Part shown: positions 37,344 through 49,100 of the stretch, in pieces
Layout: each line of letters begins with the position of its first letter
Position numbering within the stretch: position 1 is the first letter of the stretch
DNA from: Streblospio benedicti
Lineage: Eukaryota; Annelida; Polychaeta; Spionida; Spionidae
Reading direction: 5' to 3'
Length of the DNA stretch: 64,000 bases
Assembly (NCBI GenBank): GCA_019095985.1
Contig: CM032663.1
Location: 42,886,008 to 42,950,007, forward strand
Notes under the pieces: model-generated
What the model was told of the DNA's origin: nothing
Database searches by the model: none
The model's input: the letters and a program-made list of their open reading frames with translations, nothing else
Translations under genes and position numbers: made by a program

Positions 37344-38164
37344 AATGTTCGTTACCCAAGCTTCAAAAAAATAAAATCCTAATTACTAGATTCTACTATG
37401 GCCATATTGAATTCATTCAGTGCACTGTGAGCAGTATCCTATGAACAGTTCCCAGCAGGTGATTTTGCAAGATTTTCAGATTGTTGTTTTAGAAAAAACG
37501 TTACAGAGATCTAAATGATTATTTTATATCCATAGGTTAAATGAAAGATAAAAAATATATGGATTATATTTTACAACTGGCCAATTTCTATTAATAATCA
37601 ATTTTGGCATTTTTCATACAAAAAATGAGCAGTGTTTCCGTTTTTGACGAGCTATTATGCAGTAGCATTCTAGATATACATATTCTTGCACTATACTGTA
37701 CCCTCGTAGCATAAAACTATCTAGATGCTAAAACTTTCCACCTATAATCAGTGTAATCAGAGATAGTTTGGCATAACTCTCTTAGTGAATCAATAAAATA
37801 TTAGTCTAGATCTACAGTAAAATAATATGAACCATTACTGGATGCCTCCCGGTATTAGTCTCTAGATCTAGCTTTAGGCGATGTTAGAACTGCCGAAATA
37901 GATCAATATCAACCAAAACAGAATGAATCTATATTTGAAACATATATGTTGGGCTGTTAACTATATTTCCATTATTCTTTGATTTACAAAATAAAAAGAC
38001 ATCTAAGATTGAGGGGGGGTTTTTACATTCAATAATTTTTAAATACAATTTACATGAGAAAAATAATGGTTGTTCAGGATAATACGGTAATCATAAAAAC
38101 AAAATTATTTACCAAAAGAATAAGTCTCCCCTTTTTTGGAAGGAGACTGTGATTTACTTATGTC
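37344..38164. repeat. diverged tandem duplication, copy 2 (longer)
   Basis: Second copy of 36811-37322, about 300 bp longer because of extra sequence between the collinear blocks, mainly around 37790-37960. No coding frame. The unit has no terminal inverted repeats that I can see. Confidence 0.75.
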
Positions 38165-38561
38165 AGGGTCCGCTCTGGTTTCTGCGTAGCCAAGAAACAG
38201 ATTCACTGTATGAAAACGAACGATAGCTGTGTAAATGGAATATGCAAAATACTATCTCAGATTTTAATTTTCATAAACTTTGAGCCAAATTTGAAAAAGC
38301 TATTAGTGGGAAAACCTAGAGCAATGCAGGGCCGCCGTCTGGCTGCCGCTAGCCAAATCTGCCGTGTGGCAGTTATAAACCCACAGTAATATTATCATAT
38401 TAGTTACCATGCCGAAACCTTGTCATATTTGACACCAATTTGTCAGTTGGTTTATCTAAGTTTAAACTGAAACACAGAATCATTGTGGCTTTGTTTTATA
38501 CCAATGAGTTAGTATGGGTTTTACCCAACAGAAAAGTCTTTCAAGTAATCAAAGGGGCAGC

Positions 38562-39334
38562 ATACTGTATAATCGCGCATTAAAGTGCACGGGCCTAACA
38601 TTGGGAGTGCGCCATGTGTTCGTATTAAGGCCCACTGGCCTATAACAGAGACTAAGAACATGTTTCAAGACAGAATTTACTTTTTTTTTTAATTTTAAAA
38701 TCGCCCGAGGAAGATGCGTGATGAGCGAATGATTTATACGACAGTAGTCAATTTTGGTTTCGGTTTTACGACAAAGGACATAAGCATCATTCAGCCATAC
38801 TCATATTATACTTGGTGGGTGCATGCCAGCATGAGTCTTGTTCATCGAGACTACGCGGGGCATTTAAATTTCTGAGCATGCGCACTTAAGATGGAAATGT
38901 GTATTTTTTCTTCATAAAGTAGGTTATTTTGATTTTCTGACTAGCATTCGTTATAGATTATTAAATCTTAGGATTATGTTACTACCGAATTATATACTCC
39001 AATATTTGAGAACGACAAGTGACAAATGCCATGACAAGGTGTTTGACACAAAGAAACTCATCAAAATGCATACAGCTGAGCGATAATGAATGCCGATGTG
39101 TACCATCTGATTTTGTTGTGTTTGTCGATATACTGTATCTTGTGACATATACACCAAGGAAAGTTACTTTTGGTAAATAATATGTATTATGTGTTGGAGG
39201 TGGGGTGCGCTCCGCGATCGTATTAAGGCTCATGGACCTATATCAGAGATCAAACATGACCCCAGGGAGACCCCCAAAATAGCGATTTTTCGGTTATAGG
39301 CACATGTGCCTTTATGCACGAGGATACGGTATGG
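38562..39334. mobile_element. TIR element (MITE-like, about 770 bp) with subterminal repeats
   Basis: The left end ATACTGTATAATCGCGCATT is mirrored by the right end, which reads ATACCGTATCCTCGTGCATA on the minus strand. Both ends continue into a GGCAC...CCTATAAC-like block. Just inside, the direct repeats CGTATTAAGGCCCACTGGCC (from about 38621) and CGTATTAAGGCTCATGGACC (from about 39219) continue into ATAACAGAGA or ATATCAGAGA and AACATG. No transposase frame is present. The superfamily is unknown. Confidence 0.6.
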
Positions 39335-39335
39335 C

Positions 39336-39540
39336 CAAGTCAAGTCAAGTCATATTTATTTAAAAGTCTGTACAATATAATAAATAACATAAGCTCTACA
39401 GAGCTTTTAAAACTGACAATACAGACATATACAATTATTACTTACGGAGACATACGGCACCTCACGTCTCACCGGCGTCATTCGCTACCCCAGGCAAACC
39501 GAAAATCAACAGTGCAGTTACCGTGCGCTACCACTTGCTG
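39336..39540 (-). mobile_element. probable LINE 3' end fragment
   Basis: On the minus strand the fragment ends ...ACTTTTAAATAAATATGACT, then TGACTTGACTTGG. A short tandem pentamer (TTGAC)n tail after an AT-rich 3' UTR is typical of LINEs with microsatellite-like 3' ends. No coding frame is left upstream, so the assignment rests on the tail alone. Confidence 0.4.
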
Positions 39541-39971
39541 ATGCAGTGGAATGTGGCTAATAACAACTAGATCTATATGCACGCACCACCACATCGACAT
39601 ATGTAAAGCAGATTGTCAAGTCACTAAAATGTATGTGTGACGACCTGCTAACGTATGTCAAGGTACTGGTGTGTTCATCTAGGTATAAGTGATACATGGA
39701 TCGTGTCTTCAAACAAATCATTATCTTGAATTTTTTATTTGATGTCAATCATAACAAGGAAAAAAAATATGTATTGTATAAATGGAATGTTTTTTTTTCC
39801 CCAGATTTTTTAGTAAATAAAACTATGTAAAGGCAGTAGAAGAATAAACTATCAATGTCTGATCATGAAAGTACAAGGTATAATTAGAATAAATATGTTA
39901 TGTCCTTATATATAGTATATAGTAGTACTAGTACAATATTCTTTTAGTTTGTTATCCATCACTAGTTCTTG

Positions 39972-40045
39972 TCTTGGTAGCACAGTGGTAGAGTCTAGGC
40001 ATGTGAGACTTTAAAGATTTGCCTCTGTGGTGCGACCATGGGCCC
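39972..40045 (+). repeat. tRNA-derived SINE head, degenerate
   Basis: CTTGGTAGCACAGTGGTAGA matches a tRNA D-arm/A-box (TGGC..AGTGGTAGAG). About 50 nt later GTGCGACCATGGGCC sits where a B-box would be, but it matches GGTTCGA poorly. It is not a functional tRNA because the acceptor stem does not pair. A 3' SINE body was not identified. Confidence 0.4.
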
Positions 40046-40235
40046 GGGGGTGGGGGGCACTAACCTAGATAGTGTAGGGCCTACTGGAGGGAGGGGGGGG
40101 AAGGCTCCACCAGAGATTTGATATCTTAAATGTCACTAAATGCTAAAATTTTGCAAAACATAAGGCTTAAAGTGCTGATTTTCCAATCTGAAGGGGTGCA
40201 TTATAGGCAAGTGGGATGAATTTAGTGTGCTGATC

Positions 40236-40637
40236 AAGAGCTAAATTAGACCTATCAAGTGCTGATTTTAGCTACTTGGGTCATGATGTGCTGAATTTTA
40301 GGGGTGCAATTGTGACCCATTCCGGTGGCATCTTCCAGTTCGCAAAATGTATTAAATGTATTATTATTACTAGTACTGTTCAGGACTATGATAGTGAACA
40401 AAGTGTGTTTGAGACATTGTTAGCTCTGTGCCTACAGCTTATTTTTGCAAGCAACAATTTGATAGCTACTTTTTACACTGCTGATCGTCAGTGACAGGGA
40501 TGATGAGATATTTATGTATAGTAGATAAGATAAAGAATAATAATAAATAGGAACCTAATTGATCATCAACAGTTGTTTATATATATATCTATTTGTTAAG
40601 TGAATGATCGTAAAGTAAAGAAAAATTATTAGAAACT
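40236..40637. repeat. recent tandem duplication, copy 1 (402 bp)
   Basis: Begins AAGAGCTAAATTAGACCTAT and ends AAATTATTAGAAACT. It is nearly identical to 40643-41013. It keeps an internal segment of about 40 bp (near 40454-40494) that is missing from copy 2. The 72-residue frame at 40276-40494 is interrupted in copy 2 and is not a gene. Confidence 0.9.
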
Positions 40638-40642
40638 AAACT

Positions 40643-41013
40643 AAGAGCTAAATTAGACCTATCAAGTGCTGATTTTAGCTACTTGGGTCATGATGTGCTG
40701 AATTTTTAGGGGTGAAATTGTGACCCATTCCGGTGGCATCTTCCAGTTCGCAAAATGTATTAATTGTATTATTATTACTAGTACTGTTCAGGACTATGAT
40801 AGTGAACAAAGTGTGTTTGAGACATTGTTAGCTCTGTGCCTACAGCTTATTTTTGCAAGCAACAGATATGATGAGATATTTATGTATAGTAGATAAGATA
40901 AAGAATAATAATAAATAGGAACCTAATTGATCATCAACAGTTGTATATATATATATATATATATCTATTTCTTAGGTGAATGATCGTAAAGTAAAGAAAA
41001 ATTATTAGAAACT
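40643..41013. repeat. recent tandem duplication, copy 2 (371 bp)
   Basis: Nearly identical to copy 1 apart from the internal deletion and a longer (AT)n tract near 40944-40965. The unit repeats at an offset of 407 bp, in the same orientation. Confidence 0.9.
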
Positions 41014-43740
41014 GAATGTACTGGCAACATAATGGACTCCATGTACTGTTTACATTATGACTTAAGTTCAATGCATTTCTAGTTTTAGGCTTCGAGACAT
41101 TGTTGTTGGATGTATCACTGAATGTATCACTGAATATGCAATATATGCTACTGTTCATATTGACTATTTTATAACTAACATTTATTTATGTCAACAAATG
41201 CGTAAAAATATGTTATGATTTCATCACTACATTATTTTGATTGAAATAAGACCAAATATACGAGAACTAGATAGGTTATCATGATTTGTTCACTGCTTTA
41301 AAATTGCTTATTTTTTTTATATGACTCACGCTCAATTTTGATCATATATTTTATGATTATCATATGTGATTATTATTATTATTACTGTACATTGAATACA
41401 GTCACATCAATTATCTATATTAAGTTAAATGTTCACATTTCCGACACTAAACTCACATTAACTTCATCATGTACAATTTTGTCTTTTGTTTTGCATGTGT
41501 TAATGTTAAGAAATTTAAACCCCATCATTATTTTCCTTTTGATGAAGTAGGCGCTTCTTCATTTGACATCTTTTATAATAGCGATAAGAATTAACATCAC
41601 TATATTACATCTTATAACAAGTATCTTTTTACAAATAATGTGTTAAAAAGAAAAGTAGCGGTGCAGAACTCCATTAGAAAAATAGTTTTATTTAAAGAAT
41701 TCAACCATTTGGCAAGTTTGTATTGTGTATATATAACATGGGGGGAATTACCTGTGTCTGCATTTGATAAGTGATAAAAGTTGTGATAGTTTCCCACAAA
41801 TGTAATAGAGGCTTCAATTTCAAATATAATATACTTTTCATTTCTCAGTGATTTTCTTAAGTGGGTTGAGAGCGGACTACTAAAATGTTAATTATTGCGT
41901 ATTTATAAAAGTATCGATTGATGACCAAGAAATGAAGAAAAATAATCTTTTGTTGTATAATTGGATACAAGTTTTGGATAATAGCTCGTATTTGTTGTTC
42001 AGGTAGCTATGGTATACATATATTGACAAAAATATCTTCCAAAAACACAGTTTTGAAAATGTTAAAAAGGGTTCTTGTCTGAGGGTTATTGGTGTACTAA
42101 AATTATGACTGTCAACAAATAAGTGATTTTTTGTTGGAAAATATTCTCCTTTAGATCTGATTTAGAAAGTAATAAAGGTTTTCATGGTCTCACAGATCTC
42201 TTCAGTTGTTGCCTTTGAAGTTCACATCTGTAGAGAGGACACCTGGTGCCTGTCTCTCTTGTTTACAATAGATTAGCCAGATTGAGTGTTAATCAGGATC
42301 GGCTGGAGGTTTTAAAAGATTTTCCTTGTCAGTCTGTCCATTCCAGTATGTACGTTACATAAGAATACACAGGTTTGCTATCCAAGTGTTTGTATTGAAT
42401 TTGGTAAAAACTGTCTCGAATTATCTGCATGTACATATATACGACTTCTAATGGAATATGACGTGAATGTTGCCTCAACAGCTCTCAGAATCTATTAATT
42501 TACTTATATCTTAATGCAATTATATGAATATTCTAAATACAATATGGGTGTACTTGGTTTGTTTAGAGTATTTTAAGATTGTGGGTCATTTACATTGTTT
42601 TAAGATTAATCTTAACAATTTATTTACTGATATGTAAATGATTGTGATGTATTTTGTATTCAAACGTTGTTGACAGCAGCTGACAGTTTCCTGCAGAAGC
42701 TGAACTCCAGACACGTCTGTGTAATTATGATTCAGATTAGGAAAACAGATCTCATCTTGCTACTTGCATTCACACTAAATAAAGGCGGATAAAGATAGTA
42801 GTTCTTCTGCACACAGAGTGGCATAGTGAAAATTTTGTGCTTAGCATAAAATTTTATTTTTTTCCAATTAACTGGCCAAACTAGTTTCCCAGAATGATGC
42901 TTTTTTTTGTGTGTGTGTTAAGTGAATCAGCAAAATTTCGCAAAAATTTAAAAAAACAAAAGCAGATACATACAGTAAACATGTAATACTTGTTAAATTA
43001 CTGTTGTGAGTGAATGTGCCAAGTTAGCCGCATGACAAATGATGTATTGTTCTTGAGATAAGTACAGATAAAAATTTGTTTTGTTTCAAGCAGTGAAGGT
43101 TACTGTCGAATATGATCTTCTAATTTGTTTTTATTTTGAATGACTATTGAAGGCCATATTTTGTCTCCATCAGAGTTAACACCTTGATTCTATTTGCATT
43201 GACATGATTTGTGGAACAAAACAACATATGAATGCACATATGCAATAATTTGGATAGTAATTATAATTAAAAAACAAACAATCAGAATCGTAAGAAAAGT
43301 TAGATGGATATGGCATCTATATTACATGTTCTGTACTTGACTTTTATCTGTAAACTGTCACTTTTGATATTTTAATGCTATGCACATGGCCTATTAACTT
43401 GAAATTTTTATTTGAAACAAATTGTTCACCTTTTCACTTTCCCAAAGTGTCTTTTAAGTAAAGTACTTGGCAGTGAAATTTAAGAGTTGAATGTTTTTAT
43501 ATAATGCATATGCTTTCTTTATATTTAAGCATTTAATAGTTTGCAAAAAATAGTTTCCTCGATTTAAATATTACCCAAAGTTTTGGACTTCTGTTGAAAG
43601 ATGAAAGATAATTTTATTACATGATCAAGAGTAATATGCATGTAATGATGTGTAGATTCACTAATATTAGTCCTGTTTTATTTTGTATGTAATTTACTGT
43701 TTATGAATAATATTTTACCATTTGAACTACATTGTTTGTT
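41014..43740. other. intron-like DNA, no gene recognised
   Basis: AT-rich sequence with no nameable gene or repeat. A GC-richer patch at 42230-42320 carries a forkhead-type TGTTTAC (42260-42266), an ACACCTGGTGCC palindrome and TTAATCAGGAT, a possible but unproven regulatory patch. Confidence 0.5.
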
Positions 43741-43787
43741 TTCTTTTTTAGGTGAGTACAAATTTGCGAAGTTATCTTTGCTGACTT
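43735..43787 (+). promoter_or_regulatory. candidate recursive splice site with 36-nt RS-exon
   Basis: TTGTTTTCTTTTTTAG abuts GTGAGTAC at 43752. A second 5' splice-like site, CTT|GTGAGT, follows at 43788, leaving exactly 36 nt, as at 18196. Another strong donor, GCAG|GTAAGT, lies at 43973 and would give a 221-nt alternative. The long pure pyrimidine tract makes this one of the best recursive-site candidates in the window. Confidence 0.45.
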
Positions 43788-45004
43788 GTGAGTATTAACT
43801 TCCCAAATGATTGGACTTGCTTATGTCAGATGTGGTGATCAGTAATAATTTTGTGATGTACGGACTTCGACTTATCAAACAATGTACAGGGTAAACGTAA
43901 TCATGTGCATAGATTTTACAGCATAACATACTTACATAAGCTGGTTCAATTACTCCATATAAGTTGTTGCAGGTAAGTTTGTGTAAATGCCATAGAATAT
44001 TATTTTTGTGATATTTTAGTACTTTATAGTTCATGTATAGATGTGTAGATGTATGATGAAATTGAAAGGCTTTTATCTTCACTATATAGGATACTCTGTG
44101 AGCTGAATACAAGAGTACAATAGTTCATATTTTGCATAAAATAGAAAATAGACACTAAAACAAGACATTCATAAGATTTGTACATTAGCTCTTGCTAGAT
44201 TTTATCACAAAGATTATACTGGAGTAAGATCAATTTGTTTTAGAAATGACATCTGTAGTCAATTATGTGTCTAATAATACGTAGCTGTAATGATTATGAC
44301 AGACATAATCATTATCATTGTGTCACAGAATATGTTGGGATAATCCAGATTACTGGACAGGTGGAAAGGTTATGTGATGTTATTTTATCTAATATATCCA
44401 AGTGAATATTAGTAGAACCACATAGCTCAAAACCACAGACATGTTCACAATTTGCTCTATATCTCATTGAGTAGTGTTTGGATGTTGAAAAGAGAAGTGT
44501 AGTAATATACATGTATAATCTTTTCTGTCATGTTATGACATGAAAGAATTTCAGCAGAAAAAATTCTTAGCTGGTTGTCCAAATAGTTATGCTTCATGCG
44601 CAGACGTTCAATGAATAAATTAAAATGATACCATCAAATATTTTCTCAGTCATAGAATTTCTTTCATACTCAAGGTAGTCAGTGAAAAAAAAGGAATGTA
44701 AACATTTTTCATAATCATAAGAAAGTATTATCATATTTTTCTTGATAATTTTAATTTTTATATCGCGTGATTTGCAAGGTTATGTTTAGGGGAACACATG
44801 AACAGCTGTGAATGCGCTATAACCAGGGCAGCTGTCGGTTGACACAGAATGTACACCATCCACTTACTGCATCATTAGAGGGTCAGGAGGAGCTGATCAC
44901 CAGCAGCATATTGATAGTCATAACACTGCAATTTTGAAAAGATAGTTGGCAGAATTTGTTTTTATAAAAAAATAAGGTATTTGTAATTGTAGGCATGTTT
45001 TATC

Positions 45005-45092
45005 TACGGCAAAACCTCTTTTAATTGGACATGTTAGGAAGATGGATGGACATTCGGTAAATTGAGTTTTCCGGATGAGGGAGGGTTTGTGT
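45005..45092. mobile_element. short Tigger/pogo-like MITE remnant
   Basis: CGGCAAAACCTCTTTTAATT on the left is roughly mirrored by CCGGATGAGGGAGGGTTTG on the right, with CGGTAAATTGAGTTTTCCGG inside. The AACCTCTTTTAA..GGACA and TTCCGGA words are familiar from pogo/Tigger-type repeat ends. It is very short and diverged. Confidence 0.3.
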
Positions 45093-45999
45093 TGGGGTTG
45101 GGGTGGGCAAATGTGTGAAACAACATAATATATATGCGAGCATGAGTGACTATGGACAATAATTGAAAATATTCACAAAATATCTTTTAGAATGACTCAT
45201 CCATCAATTTAGTCTGAAGTTAATTGTCGTATACCAATATTCCTATAATTTAATTTGATTGAACGTTATTTAATGTCTTTTGCACAAGCCATAAAGCCAT
45301 ATTTTGTGATAATTTGTAAGAAATGTTTGTGCCAAAAGACGAAATTTACAGTAAAATGAAAACAATATGCTGTGAGGTGGAATATTATTATAAGATTTAG
45401 GTATTGTATTCTTAACTTTCATAGTATAAGTAATAAGTAATAAGTAATGTGAGGATTGCGATGTTTGAAGATTGGCAAATGATCACTGACAGTAATCTGT
45501 AGTTTTGTCAACATCAGGGAACTTCCAATGACAAAGCAAGTTATATGATGGCAAGTCAGCCTGATTGATGTATTTGACCTGCCTTATCTTGCATTCAGAT
45601 GCTCATCTTTCATATGCGTATATAACATGTATCATTACATGGGCCACTAATTATAGGTCACCAAAAGGAAGATCATTATAAATATTTTTGGAGATTCTGT
45701 CACTTGAATGGGGTCTTTGACAGGTCAAAAATATTTATCTTGTCAATTGGTCATGAAATAGATTTAATATTTCTTTTTGGAAGATTTCATTGTAATAATA
45801 TTTTCATGATTAATTTTCCCTTAATGTGACCATGGTTTAAGACTGTTGCAACTTGCTCCAGAAGATTTACAGGCAACAAGGACTAAGATCATGATGAAAA
45901 TCTGATATCTGAAGTGCCAAAATATTGACTCTAATGTGTTCCATACTTTATGATCATTAACACCCTTAAAAATTGACAAATACTGTCTTCGCCTGTGGG

Positions 46000-46080
46000 C
46001 AGAAGGTCATAGGTCATGCTTCTCATAGTGGGCTGATGATCACCGCCAGCAGGGGGTGGCACCTGTCAAGGTCAGCTGAA
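46000..46080. promoter_or_regulatory. candidate enhancer: nuclear-receptor DR1, CTCF-like and E-box cluster
   Basis: Within 80 bp lie a perfect DR1 (AGGTCA-T-AGGTCA, 46004-46016), a CTCF-like core CCGCCAGCAGGGGGTGGC (46043-46060), CACCTG (46060-46065), the extended half-site TCAAGGTCA (46066-46074) and CAGCTG (46073-46078). DR1 is bound by RXR, HNF4 and COUP-TF type receptors, and TCAAGGTCA by ERR/SF-1 type receptors. The patch is much GC-richer than its surroundings. Binding is inferred from motif identity only. Confidence 0.4.
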
Positions 46081-46161
46081 CATGCCCTCTAAATGACCAC
46101 CTGAATAGACCACTTTCAGTGATGCAAATGTATGATGTGTTGCACTCATCTTATCACTTAG

Positions 46162-46192
46162 TGTTCTGGCTGGACAATTTGCAACAGAAGAG
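46162..46192 (+). other. candidate 31-nt microexon
   Basis: A pyrimidine-rich acceptor, GCACTCATCTTATCACTTAG, precedes 31 nt that end AGAAGAG and are followed by GTAAGA, a strong 5' splice site. All three frames through the 31 nt are open (for example VLAGQFATEE). No homolog is recognised. It lies 84 bp downstream of the motif cluster at 46000-46080. It could be a cassette exon of the same plus-strand gene as the recursive-site candidates, or chance. Confidence 0.25.
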
Positions 46193-46199
46193 GTAAGAC

Positions 46200-49100
46200 C
46201 AAAAACTGTAGTCTGTTGTGACAATTATATTTAGTTTTGTAACAATAAATTAATAATTGCAGAACTGAAGTTTGAACATAATGATACAAAAACTGAAAAT
46301 GAAATAAGTGAAATCCGGAAATTCTAACAGGCTTTGCCTTGACCAACACCATGATAGATTGTGCTTATGATATGGGATTCAGGGTGTGGTTGACACGTTT
46401 CTTTTGTGGTTTGGACATAATCAGTGTTATTTGTTTGTAGTTTGTCATGTAACAGTGAGAAGAAAGGTATCTTGATTTATATATCTCAAGAATTCAATGA
46501 GCTACTTGGTATTGTTTAATGTAAAACATGCAGGACCATGGATTTGTCTATTATTATAAGCTATCATATAATTGTTTGAAGATAATGGTTTTTATTTTTA
46601 TTTTATATGGATGATGATCACTCATTTCTGGTTTAAAGTTTAAGTGTCTTTTTTCATTAAGGCATTTATCATAGTGTTTACCCTGTAGAATCATTACTTA
46701 AAATATGTCAAATATATTCATGTTTTGTGTATATATTAAAGTAGTTTCAAATTAAATATCTATTTTAGCTATCCTTTATAGATTTTTTACTACAACACAT
46801 TTATGATATTCCTTGAATCAGAAAAAAGTAAAAAAGTTAAAGAATGTAATAAATATTAGGCCTTTCTTTGTTCAGAGACTGTAATATAAATACTATCCGA
46901 TCAGTTTTAATGATAATGTCTCCTTTATATTTCTGTGTTATTGTCTATGTCTGACTTGTTTAGACAATGTTATCATAGAAGGCCAAGGTGATCAGTAGTC
47001 AGCAGTCTGTGTACTGTTTGTAACTGTTCACTCTAAATATTACGACACTATTTCTCATACATCAACTGGCTTGATTATGCCATTGCCATCTTGTGATATG
47101 TCAATGAAAAGCTTATACAGATATCCATATGACATTCTATAATGTTCTTACATGTCTCCATACAAAGTGCATGGAAATGGACCGAGTACCACAAATACCT
47201 GTAGACACAGCCAACACACCTGCAGTGTTGTTCTGTCATATTTTTATAATGCAATTACTGTCTTGCAAATGTTTCCTTTGACATTCTAAATAGTGGAATT
47301 GTGATGAAGTATTGGAATGATCCCTAGTTTCTTCAGACTGGTAGTCCCTGCTTGCGTATCTAATGAACAAAGTGTTGTGTTTAAATCATTGCGTGTGGTT
47401 TGTGGCACGCTCCACGCTGCTGGTGCCAGGAGCTACTAAAAGCTGTGTTTCTTCACCGTCCTGTCAGTGCATGGTCATATGGAAGAAGAAAGTTGATAAT
47501 GAAAGTGGAGAATGAAACTTGATTCTCTTAGATTTGTTGATTGAATTTCATTTGGCACCTATTCCTTTTATTTAAAAATATCAAAGCAAAATGCAATCGC
47601 TTTTCGCAAACTCTTGTTCAGTCTAAAAACTATTTATCAAACTAATGAATGTGTTTCATCAATGTAATAAATATATTTGAATATTTTGTACTTCCAAAAA
47701 TGCAGCAGGATTTGAAAGTAAAATGAAGTTAATTAAAATGAATTGTTCAACATTTAATGCAACCTGCTGATAACTTGTATTTTTAACCAATGAGTGAGAC
47801 ATCATTAGTTGTCTGAATGATAAATGATGAATTGAACATATTTTTTGTCTGATAACGACCATCCTGACACCCCTCAAGGAAAAATGGATGGAGTCTACAT
47901 CTGGCTAGAATTAGTTAGACCAGCAGACGTAATTTCATATGAAGTTTGAGCGGGAAGTTTTTCTGAGCATCGTTATGTGAGAGGTGAAGATGTTTACTCA
48001 ATATTTTGTTTGGGGACAAAGGTCTCCTGTTTCCAATGTTTTTGACTCAATGATAAAGACTTGCTTTAGCCAATGATGACATAGTCTTCAGGATACATCC
48101 AGATAGTTGAGTGCTCATGATAGATGATGCATGAATTATCATGGTGAGAAGACCGGTACCTGTGTCAACATCAGATAGCATTATCACCGCATGCATCTTT
48201 CAAAAAAGTTAGTCTGAAAAATCAAGTGCAATAGCAGCACATTTCATCATGTTCATTTGCAAGGGCTAGACATTGGACTTTTTATTTGTGTTTTTCATTT
48301 TGTACACGTCAAGAGTCTTCACAAACATGCAGATTTGATGATGTTTTTTGTCTATAGAATTTGGCAAAGGTAAAAAGTTATATAAGTGAGAAACTTTGCA
48401 TTGCAAAACAAATGTTGAATGATGAAAGTGTTGTATATTCAAATAATGCTAGACATGTAAGAGACGTTTGCAAAGGTAATAGTGTACAATCACCGTGGAT
48501 AATGCTTTAAAGTTCATGTAAACACCATTGTGTATTTCTATGTACTTATGGATATGGACATCATCGCTGTGTTTATATTATATCAAAAAACAATATTATG
48601 AATAGAAACTTTATTTTAGATATAGTCTGTTGGAGCTCAGAGTCAGCAGTAAATCTTACACCTTTATAAAATCATCTAATTATTACTCTCATAATGAAAG
48701 CGTTTAGTATAGATGATGCTTAGAAGTGCTTATAGTTATTGGAGAGTATTTTCCTGAGGGTATATTTACGTCACTTGACAATGCATTTATGCAAAGAAGT
48801 CGCCAAATGTGAAAACATATAATAACTATCCTAAGGCCGATGAAAACCTCATATAAATGGTTATGATAGAGTATATTGGATCAATATTCATTAAACTGGT
48901 TTGTTTTGAAAAAAAACAAACATGTACGACTTGATTACTTGGATATCTATCTACATGTGTAATGTATACGTATCGATAAATGCTCAGAGGAAAGCATAAA
49001 TTGATTTAAACTCTAGATATAAATACTTGATTTGATCAATAACTTTTTGTATAATTACACTAATGAACCTTCCGTTAGAGCATCTGTTTCACCTTCATAT

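Noticed and set aside
43752-43972. 221-nt exon between the acceptor at 43751 and GCAG|GTAAGT at 43973
   Set aside because: Kept only as an alternative donor; I saw no recognisable coding frame that would support a 221-nt exon.
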